Assembly (NCBI GenBank): GCA_046297695.1
Contig: JBKBHF010000002.1
Location: forward strand, 1 to 64,000
Reading direction: 5' to 3'
DNA length: 64,000 nt
Origin: Permianibacter sp046297695
Lineage (GTDB): Bacteria; Pseudomonadota; Gammaproteobacteria; Enterobacterales; Permianibacteraceae
This document shows, one piece after another, positions 16,856 to 25,566 of this stretch. Numbering within the stretch: the first letter of the stretch is position 1; every line of letters starts with the position of its first letter. The translations under genes were made by a program, and so were the position numbers. The notes below the pieces were generated by a model. That model did no database searches and was not told where the DNA came from. It worked only from the letters and a program-made list of their open reading frames with translations.

Positions 16856-17572
16856 TTGAAACTTCGTCACGCCTCGCTGGCGATTGCAGCGGTTCTTGCT
16901 GCCGCCCTGATTTGGCAGATCAGCAAGCCTGGGTCGCCGAACGCACCATCTGCTCCCGTAACAGACAGCCCGGCAGCAGCAAATGAAAGTCGCCTGTATG
17001 AGCAAGCGCGCGGGATTGATGCATCCATCGCCTCGATGACGACACAAACGGCATTAGCACAGCCGACACCGGTCAATGCGCCACGAAGCACGACAATCGT
17101 CAGTTCCGCATCAACGGTGACGGAGTATGAGCAGCAATTCTATGCCGGCAACAATCTCAGACTCGACAAACTGATGGCGGCAACAGGAACCGAGTCATTT
17201 GCCGAGATGTTTCACGCCTTGGAAAGCGCCGAGCTCGACCCGGCGCTGCGGCAGCGATCGCAGCGGCTCAACGACAAGCTGCACTCACTGCCGGAACTTC
17301 AGTCTGGCACCATCAGCCTGCAACGCTTTGCCTGTGGTTCGCGTTTCTGTGCCGCAGCGTTTTTCAGTCAGGATGATGCCGCCTGGACATCGTTCCAAAA
17401 CTCACTTCCCAGCCAACTGGGATTACCGGAAGGCGGTGTTTCGTTTGTCGGGCTATCCGGCGAGCAAGGCAACCGGGAGCAACGGCTGGTCTTTTCCATT
17501 GACGGCAACGTGACCACGGGACTGGTCATAGAAAAGAACAGCGGAATTCGATTCGAGCCAGCTGCCGAATGA
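16856..17572 (+). CDS. Membrane-anchored or exported protein of unknown function
   Basis: Encodes 238 residues from a TTG start supported by GGAGG seven bases upstream. The N-terminus (MKLRHASLAIAAVLAAALIW) is a signal peptide or anchor, then a low-complexity Ala/Pro/Ser linker to about residue 85, then a mixed alpha/beta domain with two cysteines in FACGSRFCAAAFF, a spacing that could form a disulfide. No family recognised. It sits between pilR and thiO, an interval that has no such gene in Pseudomonas; composition is slightly less GC-rich than its neighbours. Confidence 0.7.
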   Translation: MKLRHASLAIAAVLAAALIWQISKPGSPNAPSAPVTDSPAAANESRLYEQARGIDASIASMTTQTALAQPTPVNAPRSTTIVSSASTVTEYEQQFYAGNNLRLDKLMAATGTESFAEMFHALESAELDPALRQRSQRLNDKLHSLPELQSGTISLQRFACGSRFCAAAFFSQDDAAWTSFQNSLPSQLGLPEGGVSFVGLSGEQGNREQRLVFSIDGNVTTGLVIEKNSGIRFEPAAE

Positions 17573-17596
17573 GTTCAATACCGGTCTCGCCGCCGC

Positions 17597-18697
17597 TCAG
17601 CCGCCGGCGCGATATGGTTCCGGATCGATTGCCGTTGACCGCCCCAACAGCAAATCTGACAGCAATCGTGCTGATGCCGGCGCCAGCACGATGCCATTGC
17701 GAAAATGACCGGCGTTGACCCAAAGGTTGCGCCAACCGGACACGCGCCCGATACACGGAACACCGCCGGCACTGCCCGGCCGCAACCCCGCCCAGTGCAG
17801 TTCGATCGGCACATCACGCAATGACGGCATGATCGCATAAGCGGATTGCAGCAACGATGCCCGCGCCTCCTCGGTGGTCACCTTGGCAAAGCCGACATGC
17901 TCCAGCGTTGAACCGCACAGGATGCGGCCATCACGACGCGGGATCAGGTAGCGGCCGTCGCGCAGAACGATATGGCGCAAGCGGTGCTCGTGCGCTGCAA
18001 ACAACAGCATTTGCCCACGCACCGGTTCAATGCTCACGCTCGAGGAAAACCCCGCCAGCAAGCGGCTGGTCCAGGCGCCAGAGCAAATCACAAACTGCTC
18101 TGCCCGCACTCGGCCTTGCGTTGTCTCAAGCGCATCGACAGCCGAGCCAGCACGATCAGCAATCAGTCGTTGAACCGGGGACTCGGTCAGTACCGTGACA
18201 CCACGGCGGCTGACGTCACGCACCAGCGCCTGCATCAACCGCGGATTGCGGACCTGCGCCACATCGGGAAAACAGATCGCCGATTCGATATCGTTTGCCA
18301 GATCGGGCTGTGCGGCCGCCAAGGCCTCGCGCCGCCAACGCTGCATTGGCCGCTGCTGCTGCTGCGCCCATTGCACGGCCTGCTCGCGATCCGGAATGTC
18401 GAGCAATACCAGCCCACTCTGCTGCCATTCCGGATCAATACCGGTATCGGCCAGCAGCTGCGCCGACAACGCCGGATACGCCTGCTGTGCCCACTTGGCC
18501 AGCGCGGTCACGGCGGGTGGATAACGCCACGGATACAGCGGCGAGACAATTCCTCCACCGGCCCATGATGACTCGCGGCCACATTGACCGGCTTCTACAA
18601 CGCAAACCTGCGCGCCGGCAATGGCGAGTTCGCGCGCGGTCATCAGGCCAATCACGCCGCCGCCGACAATGCAGATCTGCGCGCTTACTGCTGTCAT
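17597..18697 (-). CDS. thiO: Glycine oxidase ThiO-type FAD-dependent oxidase
   Basis: Encodes 366 residues. The dinucleotide-binding motif is ICIVGGGVIGLMTARELA, followed by the DAO-family blocks SSWAGGGIVSPLYPWR, GRYLIPRRDGRILCGST and the C-terminal GHFRNGIVLAPASARL. It oxidises glycine to the imine for the thiazole ring of thiamine. In Pseudomonas thiO also follows pilR. ATG 18697 is used; GTG codons at 18703 and 18706 are also possible and one has better spacing from AGAGG. Confidence 0.9.
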   Translation of the reverse strand: MTAVSAQICIVGGGVIGLMTARELAIAGAQVCVVEAGQCGRESSWAGGGIVSPLYPWRYPPAVTALAKWAQQAYPALSAQLLADTGIDPEWQQSGLVLLDIPDREQAVQWAQQQQRPMQRWRREALAAAQPDLANDIESAICFPDVAQVRNPRLMQALVRDVSRRGVTVLTESPVQRLIADRAGSAVDALETTQGRVRAEQFVICSGAWTSRLLAGFSSSVSIEPVRGQMLLFAAHEHRLRHIVLRDGRYLIPRRDGRILCGSTLEHVGFAKVTTEEARASLLQSAYAIMPSLRDVPIELHWAGLRPGSAGGVPCIGRVSGWRNLWVNAGHFRNGIVLAPASARLLSDLLLGRSTAIDPEPYRAGG

Positions 18698-18828
18698 TGC
18701 CACCACCGCCTCTGGTTCACCGGAGCGCCGATCCTAACGCAGATCACACCGGCAATTGTCGGCAGAATTGGCGCCAAAATTAAAGCCGCAACATGCGGCC
18801 TCAATTTCTGCAAAGCACAACTGCGTGC

Positions 18829-19590
18829 TCAACGCCCTTCGAGACTGACCACGCGTTCGTTCAGCGAAACAATCGTCCTGGTCATGTCACGCAACAGATT
18901 GATGAAAAGATTCGGGTGGGAATTGACCAGGGAAGCAAAATCCTCCCGTGCCACCATCATCACGCTGCAACTGCCCTGCGCCGTGACCGTCGCTGCGCGC
19001 CGCTGGCCGGTCAGTACCGCCATGGCGCCGAAAATCTCTTCTTCCTTGATCTCACCGACCTTGACGCCGTCCACCGATACATCGGCCGCGCCTTCCAGAA
19101 TGGTGTAGACGTATTCGGCCTCATCTCCTTGGGTAATGATCGCTTCGCCATCGGCATAACGACGGAAGCCTGGCTGTGGTTTTTCATCGGCAGTGACCAG
19201 CCGACCGATCATCAGCATGAACAGCTGTCGCTGCTGCCGCCATAGCGGTTCAAGGTTGCCATGCACGCTCGCCAGCGGCAACAACTCCAACACGGCGCTG
19301 TCTTCGAGTTTCAATTGCAGGGCGGGCGTCAGGCCGAGAAAGTCGGCGGCATCGAAGGCATCGCCTTCATCCCAATAAAACAGCAACTTGCCTTCGGCAT
19401 GCACCGCGATGCTGCCGGCACTGACCCGACACAGCGCCGGTGCCTTGATCCAGCCCAGCACGTCATCGTCAGCTTCCAGCTCAAGGGTCTGGATCTGATC
19501 GGCATGTGTCGAAAAAAGTTGTGCCGCGCTGTCACGCGCGGCACGTACGGCATCCATCAAGGCAGCGGTGGGTTCAACCAATGGAATCAT
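18829..19590 (-). CDS. Cyclic nucleotide-binding (CNMP) domain protein
   Basis: Encodes 253 residues. The C-terminal half (about 140-250) is a cyclic-nucleotide-binding domain: RRYADGEAIITQGDEAEYVY, the phosphate-binding-cassette region FGAMAVLTGQRRAATV, and a closing helix. The usual cAMP-binding FGE..L...PR.A pattern is degraded (FGA), so ligand binding is uncertain. The N-terminal half is an unrecognised, possibly second CNMP-like fold. There is no DNA-binding domain, so it is not a Crp-type regulator. It ends upstream of thiO and starts 18 bases after prc. Confidence 0.75.
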   Translation of the reverse strand: MIPLVEPTAALMDAVRAARDSAAQLFSTHADQIQTLELEADDDVLGWIKAPALCRVSAGSIAVHAEGKLLFYWDEGDAFDAADFLGLTPALQLKLEDSAVLELLPLASVHGNLEPLWRQQRQLFMLMIGRLVTADEKPQPGFRRYADGEAIITQGDEAEYVYTILEGAADVSVDGVKVGEIKEEEIFGAMAVLTGQRRAATVTAQGSCSVMMVAREDFASLVNSHPNLFINLLRDMTRTIVSLNERVVSLEGR

Positions 19591-19608
19591 TCGCTCGCTC
19601 CTACGCCA

Positions 19609-21735
19609 TCAGTTGGTGCGGGCGGCACGCTTGCCATCGCCGGCATCGACCACCCGCTGTCCCGATTGCAGCCAGATCATGTCCGACAGGATGTTGACCG
19701 TTTCCGTCAGCCGGACATCGCGATCAGTGGCGGTAGTATCCGCTTCCGGCGTTTCCGGCAACTTGCTCAGCGGCGCCAGCCCTTTGAGTTTGCGACGGGC
19801 GTTCTCGCGCGCCAGCTCCTTGCGAGCGAACTGTTCGCGCTCGGCTTTGCGTTCAGCCTCGTTCAAGGTGACCGTTTTTTCTTTCTTGCGCTGGTTGTAT
19901 TCGGCAATGTCTTCCAGCAGATATTGATACTCCGGATCCTTCATCACGCGCTTTTCCTGCATGGCGCGCAGCTGCGGGACAAACTGTTTGACATCACCGA
20001 CCGGCGCGTAATTGGTCGCCTGGATGTAATCCCACGGCATGGCGTTCGGCAGCGCACTTTCACCGAACTCGGCCGTATCGAACATCGGCGGCAACGGAAT
20101 ATCCGGAATCACGCCACGATGCTGGGTGCTGGTGCCGTTGATACGGTAAAACTTGTGCACGGTCAGCTTGAGCTGGCCAAACGGCGTCGGGCCGTCGCGG
20201 AAACGGTTCAGATCAACCACCGTCTGCACCGTGCCCTTTCCGAACGAAGTCTCGCCAATCACCAGCGCGCGACCGTAATCCTGCAACGCCGCCGCGACAA
20301 TCTCGGATGCCGAGGCGCTCTGGCCGTTGATCAGCACGACCAGCGGGCCGTCCCAGGTCACGCCCGGTTCCTCATCCGGCAACACCGACACCTGACCAAT
20401 CTGATTGCGCTCCTGCACGACCGGCCCTTCATCGATGAACAGACCGGTCATTTGCGCAGCTTCATCCAGACCGCCACCGCCGTTGTTGCGCAGATCCAGC
20501 ACCACGCCATCGACTTTCTCGGCTTTCAGTTTTTGCAGCAAGTCACGCACGTCGCGGGCAACGCTCTTGTAATTTTCATCGCCCATCGCCCGGGCCTGAA
20601 AATCGACATAGAACTTCGGCACCGTGATCACACCGATGCTGTGTTGCCGGCCCGGTTTGTCGACCTTGATCACTTCGGACTTGGCGGCCTGCTCTTCCAG
20701 CTTCACTTTCTCCCGGACGATGCTGACAATCTTGGTCTTGGCATCGGCACCGGCGGCATGCGGCATCACTTCCAGCCGCACCACCGAACCGGCTTTGCCA
20801 CGGATCAGATCGACCACGTCATCGAGACGCCAGCCGACCACATCGACCATCGGACCATTGTCCTGACCAACCGCGATGATCTTGTCCTCCGGATAGACCT
20901 GCTTGCTCTTGTCGGCCGGGCCCATTTCGACCAACCGGACGACCTTGGTGTAAACATCGTCGGTCTGCAGAACGGCACCGATGCCTTCCAGTGACAAGCG
21001 CATTTCGATATCGAAATTCTCGGCCTGCGGTGGCGAGAAGTAATTCGAGTGCGGATCGACCGCTGCGGTAAACGCATTCATGAAATAGCTGAACACATCT
21101 TCGGAATTGGTCTGCGCCATCCGCCGCTTGGCCGCTTCGTAGCGCTTGGTCAGCAGCTCCTTGATCTCGTCCCAGTTCTTGTCGGCGAGCTTCAGGTTCA
21201 GTGCGTCATTCTTGACCCGCTGCCGCCACAGCTCATTGAGCTCGGCCATGTTCTTCGGCCACGGCGCTTTCTCGCGATCGAACTGAAAGCGGTCCTTGCC
21301 GTCAAATTTCATCGGCTTCTGCAACAGGCTGATGGCGTAGTCGTAACGGCTTTCCCAGCGCTCCTGGAACAGCGCAAACAGATCGTAGGCAAAACGCATG
21401 TCACCGCGCGCCATCGCGTCGTCCAGCTGGGTGCGGTACTGCGCGAACTGATCGATATCGGCTTGCAGGAAATAGCTGCGATTGCCGTCCAGCATGCTCA
21501 AGTACTGTTCGAACATCCGCTGCGACAGATCGTCATTGATCCGCGGTCTGGCGTAATGGAGATCGCCGAGGTAGCTGCGAATGATCTTGGCAGCCAGCGC
21601 GTGCTGCGGTTCCGGCTTCAAGGCCTCGGCCGAGGGGGCAGCCGGCAACGGGCCGGACGAAATCGCCACCACCGCCAACACCGCAGCCGCTACACCGGCG
21701 CGCATGGCACCCAACCAACGCTGATTACGCTTCAT
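19609..21735 (-). CDS. prc: C-terminal processing (tail-specific) protease
   Basis: Encodes 708 residues, close to E. coli Prc. It has a signal sequence (AGVAAAVLAVVAISSG), an N-terminal helical domain, a PDZ domain around residues 230-320 (LEGIGAVLQTDDVYTKV), then the S41 catalytic core with the Ser-Lys dyad in GQSASASEIVAAAL and GETSFGKGTVQT. C-terminal DUF3340-like segment is rich in charged residues. It degrades misfolded periplasmic proteins and matures cell-wall hydrolases. ATG 21735 has AGGTAA upstream; the longer frame to 21888 lacks signal-peptide logic. Confidence 0.95.
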   Translation of the reverse strand: MKRNQRWLGAMRAGVAAAVLAVVAISSGPLPAAPSAEALKPEPQHALAAKIIRSYLGDLHYARPRINDDLSQRMFEQYLSMLDGNRSYFLQADIDQFAQYRTQLDDAMARGDMRFAYDLFALFQERWESRYDYAISLLQKPMKFDGKDRFQFDREKAPWPKNMAELNELWRQRVKNDALNLKLADKNWDEIKELLTKRYEAAKRRMAQTNSEDVFSYFMNAFTAAVDPHSNYFSPPQAENFDIEMRLSLEGIGAVLQTDDVYTKVVRLVEMGPADKSKQVYPEDKIIAVGQDNGPMVDVVGWRLDDVVDLIRGKAGSVVRLEVMPHAAGADAKTKIVSIVREKVKLEEQAAKSEVIKVDKPGRQHSIGVITVPKFYVDFQARAMGDENYKSVARDVRDLLQKLKAEKVDGVVLDLRNNGGGGLDEAAQMTGLFIDEGPVVQERNQIGQVSVLPDEEPGVTWDGPLVVLINGQSASASEIVAAALQDYGRALVIGETSFGKGTVQTVVDLNRFRDGPTPFGQLKLTVHKFYRINGTSTQHRGVIPDIPLPPMFDTAEFGESALPNAMPWDYIQATNYAPVGDVKQFVPQLRAMQEKRVMKDPEYQYLLEDIAEYNQRKKEKTVTLNEAERKAEREQFARKELARENARRKLKGLAPLSKLPETPEADTTATDRDVRLTETVNILSDMIWLQSGQRVVDAGDGKRAARTN

Positions 21736-21892
21736 TTCATTACCTGATTGCTGACGGCCATCACTGGCCCTATGGTCCGGATTTATCGAGCATGGCACAA
21801 AGTTTCCAGCCCTGCCATGGCAGATTTGTCGGGATTTATTGCGACAAGTTTCCGGTCTACGTGCAATTGCCAACAGCGGCACAGTCATTGAA

Positions 21893-21922
21893 CAAAAAAG
21901 GCACCAAACGGTGCCTTTTTTG
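21893..21922. terminator. Rho-independent terminator after gcdH
   Basis: Stem GGCACC/GGTGCC with an AAAC loop (21900-21915), A run on the left and T run on the right. It ends the gcdH transcript on the minus strand and insulates prc. Confidence 0.9.
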
Positions 21923-21966
21923 TTCCGCCATTACGTCTTAGATAGGACGCATTGGCCAATTTTCAA

Positions 21967-23166
21967 TCAGCCGAAGGCCTGAATACCGGTCTGGGCCCGA
22001 CCCAGAATCAGCGCATGGACATCATGCGTACCTTCGTACGTGTTGACCGCTTCCAGGTTCATGACGTGGCGAATGACATGGTACTCGTCGCTGATGCCGT
22101 TGCCGCCGTGCATGTCGCGCGCCATCCGGGCGATATCGAGCGCCTTGCCACAGGCATTGCGCTTGACCAGGCTGATCATCTCCGGCTTGAACCGGTGTTC
22201 GTCGATGAGTCGGCCGACCCGCAGACTGGCTTGCAGGCTCAGCGTGATTTCGGTCTGCATATCGGCCAGCTTCTTCTGGATGAGCTGGGTCGCGGCCAGC
22301 GGCCGGCCGAACTGCTTGCGGTCGAGCGTGTACTGGCGGGCGGCATGCCAGCAGAACTCGGCGGCACCCATCGCGCCCCAACTGATGCCATAGCGGGCCA
22401 TGTTCAGGCAGCCGAACGGCCCCTTGAGGCCTTCGATTTCCGGGAACATGTTTTCTTCCGGCACAAACACGTTGTCCATGACGATCTCGCCGGTGGTCGA
22501 CGCGCGCAGGCTGAACTTGCCTTCGATTTTCGGCGCCGACAGCCCCTTCATGCCTTTCTCCAGCACGAAACCGCGGATTTTGCCTTCATCATTCTTGGCC
22601 CAGACCACGAATACATCGGCGATTGGCGAGTTGGTGATCCACATCTTCGAGCCGTGCAGCAGGTAGCCGCCATCGACTTTCTTGGCCCGGGTTTTCATGC
22701 CGGCCGGATCGGAACCGGCGTCCGGCTCGGTCAGGCCGAAGCAGCCGACGTATTCGCCGGAGGCCAGTTTCGGCAGGTATTTCTGTCGCTGGGCTTCCGA
22801 GCCGTACTTGTAAATCGGGTACATGACGAGGCTGGACTGTACCGAGCAGGCCGAGCGGTAACCCGAATCCACACGCTCGACTTCGCGGGCGACGAGACCA
22901 TAGGCGACATAACTGGCGCCAGCACAGCCATAGCCTTCAACAGTCACGCCGAGCAGGCCGAGCTCGCCCATTTCATTCATGATTTCGCGGTGAAAATGCT
23001 CATGGCGGTTGGCTTCCATGACCCGCGGCATCAGCTTTTCCTGGCAATAGGCGCGGGCGCTGTCACGGATCAGGCGCTCGTCCTCGGTCAGCTGCTCGTC
23101 GAGCAGCAGCATGTCATCCCAGTTGGCCAGCACGCCGCTGGCTTTTGCATCGGTTTTCGCCGTCAT
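21967..23166 (-). CDS. gcdH: Glutaryl-CoA dehydrogenase
   Basis: Encodes 399 residues. Acyl-CoA dehydrogenase blocks are complete: GCFGLTEPDAGSDPAGM (FAD contact), GSKMWITNSPIADVFVVWAK, and the catalytic glutamate in AVNTYEGTHDVHALILGRA. The TYEGTHDVH form and the C-terminal GRAQTGIQAF are typical of glutaryl-CoA dehydrogenase, which decarboxylates glutaryl-CoA to crotonyl-CoA in lysine and tryptophan degradation. Start ATG 23166 has only a weak ribosome site. Confidence 0.93.
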   Translation of the reverse strand: MTAKTDAKASGVLANWDDMLLLDEQLTEDERLIRDSARAYCQEKLMPRVMEANRHEHFHREIMNEMGELGLLGVTVEGYGCAGASYVAYGLVAREVERVDSGYRSACSVQSSLVMYPIYKYGSEAQRQKYLPKLASGEYVGCFGLTEPDAGSDPAGMKTRAKKVDGGYLLHGSKMWITNSPIADVFVVWAKNDEGKIRGFVLEKGMKGLSAPKIEGKFSLRASTTGEIVMDNVFVPEENMFPEIEGLKGPFGCLNMARYGISWGAMGAAEFCWHAARQYTLDRKQFGRPLAATQLIQKKLADMQTEITLSLQASLRVGRLIDEHRFKPEMISLVKRNACGKALDIARMARDMHGGNGISDEYHVIRHVMNLEAVNTYEGTHDVHALILGRAQTGIQAFG

Positions 23167-23448
23167 TCGCTTGTATCCATTCCTGTGCGCACACCACATC
23201 GGTGCCGGAGCCAAATCCGGACCATTCTACGTGACTGCCCCGCCCCGCTCCATCTGGCCAGACTAGCCCGTTGCGAGCGCTTGATCGGCATCAAACGGCA
23301 CCCGCTACCGTAAGCGCGCCGCACCGAGCAAACGCAAGGCAGCGCCAGCAAATATGGCCATTCAGCCGCTCTTCAGCACAGCAAACCCAGACTCACCGTC
23401 GCTTGCAAGCCCTGCCCTGACGGGTAGACTGACCGACGGAAAACGGAA

Positions 23449-23474
23449 CGGGCCCTGAAGTTCTACGGGGCCCG
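23449..23474 (+). promoter_or_regulatory. GC-rich hairpin in the leader of the lipoprotein gene
   Basis: CGGGCCC/GGGCCCG form a 7-base stem that ends 4 bases before the AAGGAG ribosome site of the gene at 23495. It could shield or position the ribosome site. The rest of 23167-23494, the region between gcdH and this gene, should hold both divergent promoters; I see no clear -35/-10 pair in it. Confidence 0.35.
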
Positions 23475-23494
23475 GCTCAAGGAGATCATCTGCC

Positions 23495-24142
23495 ATGCGT
23501 ATCGCCAAACTCGCTCTCGGCCTCGGTGCCGCCACCCTGCTGCTGACCGCCTGTGCCTCGGTCGACCGCGGCACTGCGCTGCGCTGCGGCGCCTTTGCAC
23601 TCGGTGGCGCCGCGCTCGGTGCCGCGCTCGACGGCAAGAAGGGCGCCGGCAAGGGCGCACTGGCCGGTTTGGCGGCCTGCGCCGTGGTCGAAATCGCCAG
23701 TCGCCAGACCAAGAGCAAGGCGGAGGTCGAATCCGATTACCGCACCAGCCGCGGCAAATTGCCGGCCAAGGCGGAAGTGGTCGCCTACCAGACCACGCTG
23801 AATCCGAACCCGGTGCTCAAACGCGGCGACGCCCTCAAAGTGCAGTCCATCATCCGCGTGGTCGAAGGTACCGGCGAGCCGGTGCGTGAAGTGAAGGAAG
23901 TGCTGATCGCTTACGCGCCGAGTGGCGAGGAGTTCAAGCGCGGCGAGAAAAAAGCCAATGCGGCCGAAGGCAGCGGCGAATTCCTGAACACCTTCACGCT
24001 GCGGCTGCCGGATGGCGCGCCGGAAGGTCAGTACACCATTGAAACCAGGTTGCTGATCAACGGTCGCGAAGTATCGGCACAGCCACAGCGGATCCAGTTG
24101 GCCGCCGTTGGCGAGGCCACTGCACGTTACGCCGTCCGCTGA
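23495..24142 (+). CDS. Lipoprotein of unknown function
   Basis: Encodes 215 residues. The lipobox is LLTACAS (Cys near residue 20). A small-residue-rich stretch follows (FALGGAALGAALDGKKGAGKGALAG), a glycine-zipper pattern seen in 17-kDa-antigen-like outer-membrane lipoproteins, then a folded beta-rich domain to the end. It is probably anchored in the outer membrane facing the periplasm. AAGGAG precedes the ATG. Monocistronic: a strong terminator follows. Confidence 0.75.
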   Translation: MRIAKLALGLGAATLLLTACASVDRGTALRCGAFALGGAALGAALDGKKGAGKGALAGLAACAVVEIASRQTKSKAEVESDYRTSRGKLPAKAEVVAYQTTLNPNPVLKRGDALKVQSIIRVVEGTGEPVREVKEVLIAYAPSGEEFKRGEKKANAAEGSGEFLNTFTLRLPDGAPEGQYTIETRLLINGREVSAQPQRIQLAAVGEATARYAVR

Positions 24143-24154
24143 TGGCGGGTGAAT

Positions 24155-24184
24155 GAAAAAGCCGGGCATCGCCCGGCTTTTTTG
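24155..24184 (+). terminator. Rho-independent terminator after the lipoprotein gene
   Basis: Stem GCCGGGC/GCCCGGC with an ATC loop (24161-24177), preceded by an A run and followed by six T. Confidence 0.92.
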
Positions 24185-24192
24185 TGTTTCTT

Positions 24193-24297
24193 GAAAACGG
24201 CTCTTTCGAAAACGGCTCTTTCGAAAACGGCTCTTTCGAAAACGGCTCTTTCGAAAACGGCTCTTGCGAAAATGGCTGTCGCGAAAACGTCTCTCGC
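24193..24297. repeat. 15-bp minisatellite, seven units
   Basis: Seven head-to-tail units of GAAAACGGCTCTTTC. The first four are identical, the fifth has one change and the last two have two to three, so the array decays to the right. It fills the gap between the convergent lipoprotein and tatD genes, just past the terminator. The unit is a multiple of three and contains no stop codon in any of the six frames, so several chance ORFs run through it. Confidence 0.95.
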
Positions 24298-24327
24298 GGC
24301 AAGCTCGCCATTGAAATGCGTTCGCGC

Positions 24328-25113
24328 TCAGAGCGTCACCACGGCCCGCTGGAACAAGCGCCGGAAATTGGCGGTGGTCTGTTCGGCCAGCGTGGCGAGC
24401 TCGACCTGCCGTTCGCGGGCAATGCACTGCGCCACTTCCACGACATAGCTCGGCAGGTTGCTCTTGCCGCGGTACGGCACCGGCGCCAGCCACGGCGCAT
24501 CGGTTTCAATCAACAGCCGATCCGCCGGCACCTTGCGGGCCACTTCGCGCAGGCTGTCGGCGTTGCGGAAAGTCACGATCCCGGACAGCGAAATGTAGAA
24601 ACCGAGATCGAGCGCCGCTGACGCCATGGCCCAGTCCTCGGTGAAACAATGCAGCACACCGCCGTACTCACTGGCGCCCTCTTCTTTCAGCAAGGCCAGG
24701 GTATCGGCCTGCGCCTGCCGGGTATGCACGATCAGCGGCAAGCCCAGTTCACGCGCCAGCCGGATGTGCGCGCGGAAACTGCGTTGCTGTGCTTCGGCGG
24801 TGTCCGGCGTGTAGTAGTAATCGAGCCCGGTTTCGCCAATCGCGACCACTTTCGGATGCGCCGCCGCTGTGCGCACCCAGGCGAAATCGGCGGCATGAAT
24901 GCCTTCATAGAGCGGATGGGTGCCGACACTGCAGCTGACGTCGGGATATTGCTCGGCAATTGCCAGTACTTGCGGAAAGCTGTCCTGCTCGACGCCGATG
25001 TTCAGAAAATGTTTGATGCCACGGCCACGCGCTTCGGCCAGCACCTGATCGAGCGTGACGCCGTCCGGCAATTCCAGCCGGTCGAGATGGCAATGGGAGT
25101 CGATGAAATGCAC
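24328..25113 (-). CDS. tatD: TatD-family metal-dependent deoxyribonuclease
   Basis: Encodes 261 residues from GTG 25113. Metal ligands of the TatD amidohydrolase fold are FIDSHCHLD, the glutamate in VAIGETGLDYYY, IVHTRQA, LHCFTED and LIETDAPWLAP. Members are 3'-5' exonucleases and tRNA/DNA quality-control enzymes. Family similarity starts at the GTG, 63 bases after pilZ; an ATG at 25158 would add an unconserved extension. It is the last gene of the pabC-to-tatD block. Confidence 0.9.
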   Translation of the reverse strand: MHFIDSHCHLDRLELPDGVTLDQVLAEARGRGIKHFLNIGVEQDSFPQVLAIAEQYPDVSCSVGTHPLYEGIHAADFAWVRTAAAHPKVVAIGETGLDYYYTPDTAEAQQRSFRAHIRLARELGLPLIVHTRQAQADTLALLKEEGASEYGGVLHCFTEDWAMASAALDLGFYISLSGIVTFRNADSLREVARKVPADRLLIETDAPWLAPVPYRGKSNLPSYVVEVAQCIARERQVELATLAEQTTANFRRLFQRAVVTL

Positions 25114-25176
25114 AGCAGAAACTCGGTGAAGCGGTGTCAGTGATACGGCAGAGCGCAAAGGTGCCTGCCGGTGCGA

Positions 25177-25560
25177 TTACATCGTATGCGTCGGCTTGTC
25201 TGACTGCAGCGCGCCAGCCAGATAGGCTTCGATCTTGGTGCGGGCCTGGCCGTTGTCCTGGTTCGAGAACTGCACGCCGATACCGGCGGCACGGTTGCCC
25301 TGGGCACCGCGCGGCGTGACCCAGATGATGCGGCCGGCAACCGGGATTTTCTCCTTCTCTTCCATCAGCGTCAGCAGCATGAACACTTCATCACCGATGT
25401 TGTACTGGCGTGAGGTCGGAATGAACAGGCCGCCGTTTTTGACGAACGGCATGTAGGCGGCATACAGCACGGCCTTGTCCTTGATGGTCAGGGACAAAAT
25501 ACCGTGACGCGGACCACCCGCGGCGGCTGCGCCGGCGCCAGCGTTTGCTGCATCAGACAT
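25177..25560 (-). CDS. pilZ: PilZ-domain protein (type IV pilus PilZ)
   Basis: Encodes 127 residues. LFIPTSRQYNIGDEVFMLLTL and GRIIWVTP...GIGVQF show the PilZ beta-barrel. The c-di-GMP-binding RxxxR and D/NxSxxG motifs are missing: the position expected to hold the latter reads NGGLFIP. This matches the founding PilZ of Pseudomonas, which does not bind c-di-GMP but is needed for pilus assembly and also sits after holB. It thus fits pilS-pilR elsewhere in the window. Confidence 0.9.
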   Translation of the reverse strand: MSDAANAGAGAAAAGGPRHGILSLTIKDKAVLYAAYMPFVKNGGLFIPTSRQYNIGDEVFMLLTLMEEKEKIPVAGRIIWVTPRGAQGNRAAGIGVQFSNQDNGQARTKIEAYLAGALQSDKPTHTM

Positions 25561-25566
25561 TCGCGA

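Noticed and set aside
16665..16859. 64-codon frame between pilR and the TTG-started gene
   Set aside because: No ribosome site, no protein-like pattern, and it overlaps the better-supported next start.
19261..20994. Plus-strand open frame of 577 codons over prc
   Set aside because: Antisense shadow of the protease gene with an His/Gln-rich product and no domains.
24193..24297. CRISPR array
   Set aside because: Units of 15 bases with no spacers and no cas genes.
24149..24448. 99-codon frame through the minisatellite (LSKTA repeats)
   Set aside because: It starts in a terminator, lacks a ribosome site and crosses into tatD on the other strand. The repeat alone keeps it open.
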